This document shows positions 9,004-11,540 of a stretch of 11,540 nucleotides of DNA, piece after piece. Made by a program: the position numbers and the translations under genes. Position 1 is the first letter of the stretch. Every line of letters begins with the position of its first letter. The notes below the pieces were generated by a model. That model was not told where the DNA came from. It saw only the letters and a list, made by a program, of their open reading frames with translations, and did not search any database. The DNA is from Phoronis ovalis (taxonomy: Eukaryota; Phoronida; Phoronidae). The stretch is taken from assembly GCA_028565635.1 (NCBI GenBank), contig JAOXYB010052378.1, forward strand, positions 1 through 11,540, written 5' to 3'.

Positions 9004-9452
9004 CCCGGGGGTACTGCCATTCAAAGTCACCATATATATGTGCCGCCCAATAGGCCCCCTTTTTCATTTGCCACATTTACCACAGGGTATGTTTTTCACG
9101 CTTCTGAAAGCTTTATTTACCACAGGTATACTTTTCTTGTCGAATATTTACCACTGGGTGTATTTTCAAAAAATATTCGTTTACCACAACATGGAAAACG
9201 CATTTACGACAGGTATGAAAAATTAAGGTTCGTAAATTTTTCCATATTTATTTACCACAGGGTACATAATTTACAAGTGAATTTTGAACAGGGTATCTAT
9301 TTCGGGAGAGTTACTTACGACAGGGTATATTTTTCATGTTCTTTCATTTACGACAGGGTATATTTTTGGTGATCTTTATTTACCACAGGGTCAGGGTTTT
9401 TTACCCTTGGCGGCACACCCCTACGAACTTTTCTGTCAAGTACCCCCCGGGA
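9004..9452. mobile_element. Non-autonomous TIR element with internal minisatellite
   Basis: This is a ~449-bp element bounded by the 7-bp direct repeat ATTAGAG (8997-9003 and 9453-9459), read as a target-site duplication. The ends are inverted repeats. The left end starts CCCGGGGGTACT and carries GTGCCGCC at 9040; the right end, reverse-complemented, reads TCCCGGGGGGTACTTG and carries GTGCCGCC starting at 9416, the same 36-base distance from its tip. Between them lie ten degenerate copies of a unit like TTACCACAGGGTATATTTTT, starting at 9077, 9117, 9148, 9181, 9204, 9252, 9284, 9315, 9348 and 9380, mostly 31-33 bp apart. No transposase frame is present. The 126-codon plus frame 8992-9372 simply reads through these repeats. 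The layout recalls MITE-like elements with tandem-repeat cores known from bivalves and other marine invertebrates, but the family is not identified. Confidence 0.88.
9077..9399. repeat. Internal ~32-bp degenerate tandem repeat of the TIR element
   Basis: There are ten copies of a motif close to TTACCACAGGGTAT followed by a T-rich stretch. Copies 5, 8 and 9 have TTACGACAGG in place of TTACCACAGG. The two most regular copies, at 9315 and 9348, share CGACAGGGTATATTTTT. Successive starts are 40, 31, 33, 23, 48, 32, 31, 33 and 32 bases apart. The 23 and 48 pair suggests an indel around copies 4-6. All copies lie between the element's inverted ends. Confidence 0.88.
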
Positions 9453-10384
9453 ATTAGAGACATCTTTAGCTTTTCTTGTAGGGTCAAAACGGAGTCAAAA
9501 ATTGAATTTACACTGAATCCAATGTATCAATGAATGCAATACGTTTCAACATGCAATTAAACTGGGCACAATATTTAGAGTAACACCATGTACACACTAG
9601 CAATTAACGTGAAAATTCTCCCGAAATATGGTACACGATTTTTAGTAGGATAATATCCAATATTTGACTTTATGTTGTTGAACTTAAATTGCAATACTAC
9701 CAACATTTCGCCTATTTGTACGCGTCAGTCAGTTACTGTCTGCCTGTACGTAGCGTTGTCATCTGGGTGGGTTAAACTGGGATTAGGTAAATATTAATAC
9801 GCATTGTCGTCATTACACATAGTAATTCATATTCATTTATATAATCAATTTTTTAATTTGAGACATCTTTCTTCGTTCTAAGCAATTCCGGGTAACGTTA
9901 CAATGATTCGTTAAAAAGCAGAGATATGGTGGCTTACTGCTTCTTAATAATGAGTCTACAGAGGATTTTATGTCTTCGGGTACATTTGAATAATTCATAC
10001 TGACAACATTTTATGATCAAATTCAAATGTGCTTATCTTGTTAAAATTCTATCCGCATGCTTCAAACGTACATAACAACTTTATGCTTTATTAACGCGGA
10101 ATTGTTAAACTCTGGCACTGGGACTATTCAAAGCTCTGGAGGAATGACGAATAATGATATTTTTAACCACCGGTGCGGTCACCATCTAATCTCAAAGTAA
10201 CAAAACATTAATATTTCATCATTTAGCAGTAATCCACATTGTGCAGAGCTATGCACGGTAAATGAAATATTATTGTTGTTTTATTCTGATACTGTCATTC
10301 TTTCAGCTGATTTTCTTACGGAAAACTAAGAAATGAAATACATAGTTTAATCCGAAAAAATCAACGTTCTCATTAATTTATTTT

Positions 10385-10442
10385 TATAGTTTCGTATGCT
10401 GAAATACTATTTATATAGTTTTGTATGCTGAAGTACCAAGTT
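10385..10442. repeat. Two-copy direct repeat, 29-bp period
   Basis: TATAGTTTCGTATGCTGAA at 10385 recurs as TATAGTTTTGTATGCTGAA at 10414, 29 bases later. Similarity continues through ATAC versus GTAC and then fades. Two copies only, so this is a minor local duplication rather than an array. No function is proposed. Confidence 0.85.
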
Positions 10443-11115
10443 ACCCACAGAAGTGGGCAACAACAAAAACACAGATAAATTCTAACTATCACGTATGTCT
10501 TTGTCTTAGCCTATCAGTGTCACAGGTTTTTCTCTCAGAAATCAGACTTCCTGAAATTTCAATATGGACGTCCATGATGCAACATTTGTTTATTAGGGTA
10601 GGTACTGTACAAAATTGGACGGATGTGATAAACGTAATAGATTTATAAGTGTATAGATACAGACATTTTCTTGCCTCCTACAGGATTTTTGGCCCTTAAT
10701 GTCAATAGTTTGAATTTCTATTTCATAACTTATCGATCCCAGTTATAAATAGACTGCTTGATTTCAATTCCCAGGTATCTTTAGGAGCCAGTCAAAGATA
10801 ATAACTCTTAAAATTTATGTTACCAAGTATGACAAGTATACCTTATGCAAATATCGTTTCTCCATGGAATATAGTATCATTTTTTAAGACTAAAGTACCA
10901 TTATTTTCCAATGTAAGTATTCTACGCCTACATAGGGGCAAATTAAAAACAAATTAAGACCAAAGATATGTTTATATGGAATCAAAAAAAAAAAATAACT
11001 GCTGTCAATTTTCTGTCTGGTGCTTTATAGGTTTACATAGCAATCAACAACCACAGACTCCAATAATTCACGCTCAGTGAGGCTTTCAGTTATCTGATTC
11101 TGGCCGTAATGCAAC

Positions 11116-11150
11116 CTAGGATATATAAAACTCAGTTTTATATATCCTAG
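11116..11150. repeat. 35-bp hairpin palindrome between ATGCAAC direct repeats
   Basis: The 17-bp arms 11116-11132 (CTAGGATATATAAAACT) and 11134-11150 are exact reverse complements around a single C. The hairpin is flanked by ATGCAAC at 11109-11115 and again at 11151-11157; counting the next C the match is eight bases. This arrangement fits a tiny fold-back insertion with a target duplication. Outside it, CTGATT on the left (11094-11099) faces AATCAG on the right (11159-11164), hinting at a larger, diverged inverted repeat. No coding content. Confidence 0.88.
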
Positions 11151-11463
11151 ATGCAACCAATCAGACTACTGGACAAAGAACATCTACATGTATTTAGTGA
11201 TCAAACATATTATTTATTCAACAGAATATTCCCCACTCTTACTATAAATGGTGTGATGTTACGTGTATAGATTCTTACTAGACATCAGTTCAACTGACCG
11301 GGCCCATAGCTATAGCTCTATCAATTTGTTTTTCGTTTATTTCGTGCATGTATGTAAATATAACATTCTGTAGTTTAATGTACTATAAAGTTCAAATGTT
11401 ATTGATACTGAAAAGCTCCTGGTCGGGCTCCTGGCACTTTTTAGTTGTCATGAAGTTCCCCCG

Positions 11464-11474
11464 TATATATATAT

Positions 11475-11540
<66 letters not shown>
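11464..11540. repeat. (TA)n then (GATA)n microsatellite at window end
   Basis: A TA dinucleotide run (11464-11477) passes directly into an uninterrupted GATA tetranucleotide run that continues to the last base, about 15-16 units. The array is cut by the window edge, so its true length is unknown. The compound TA-to-GATA structure is a common result of slippage and point mutation. Confidence 0.98.

Larger units (their letters stand above)
9453..11463 (-). other. Distal upstream intron or 5' flank (no gene seen)
   Basis: AT-rich DNA without a recognisable exon or RNA gene. The 75-codon plus frame 10421-10648 and the 65-codon frame 9336-9533 have no family features. The segment contains a two-copy direct repeat (10385-10442), a run of twelve A residues near 10984, and a hairpin between direct repeats (11109-11158). 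Whether it is intron or promoter-side flank depends on where the unseen T1-coding exon lies. Confidence 0.6.

Noticed and set aside
8992-9372. A 126-codon plus-strand open frame that looks long for this AT-rich region.
   Set aside because: It runs through the degenerate tandem copies inside the inverted-repeat element, and the repeating peptide pattern (YHR, YDRVYF) simply reflects the DNA repeat.

Overview
The window is AT-rich, intron-rich animal DNA. It carries one recognisable gene, on the minus strand: the 3' part of a Shaw-type (Kv3/KCNC-like) voltage-gated potassium channel. The tail beginning [13 protein letters not shown] and the RRMN motif match the invertebrate Shaw lineage rather than vertebrate Kv3. 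Together with repeat-rich, AT-rich introns and dispersed inverted-repeat elements, this suggests a marine invertebrate, most likely a lophotrochozoan such as a mollusc. That assignment is an inference from the protein and general texture; no species can be named.

Gene model (minus strand, reading from high to low coordinates). Exon A (7876-6976) encodes S1 to S6 plus the start of the cytoplasmic tail. Exons B (3854-3693) and C (2638-2516) are small, low-complexity tail exons. Exon D (2296-2193) ends at a TAA stop. Exon A starts in phase 0, and every junction after it is phase 1. The four pieces sum to 1290 nt, which is 429 residues plus stop with no internal stop. Exons B, C and D do not stand out as long ORFs; they were found from their splice sites, phase and continuous frame. 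The N-terminal T1 tetramerisation domain is not visible, so the gene begins beyond the right edge. Because B and C are both phase 1-1, skipping either or both keeps the frame.

Region by region. 1-2192 is 3' UTR and/or downstream flank and holds a 12-copy minisatellite (about 1661-1912) with an ACGTG-centred, near-palindromic unit. 2193-7876 is the exon-intron body of the channel gene, with a candidate micro-exon near 6022-6057. 7877-11540 is upstream intron or 5' flank without recognisable coding sequence. It holds a perfect 54-bp palindrome (8063-8116), a 449-bp terminal-inverted-repeat element with an internal ~32-bp minisatellite and a 7-bp target-site duplication (9004-9452), a short two-copy repeat (10385-10442), a 35-bp hairpin between direct repeats (11116-11150), and a TA/GATA microsatellite running off the window end.

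No rRNA, CRISPR, prokaryotic operon structure or convincing tRNA was seen. The most notable non-gene item is the inverted-repeat element at 9004-9452. The most notable gene-level items are the tail-exon cassette, with its tandem donor sites, and the reduced-charge S4 voltage sensor.
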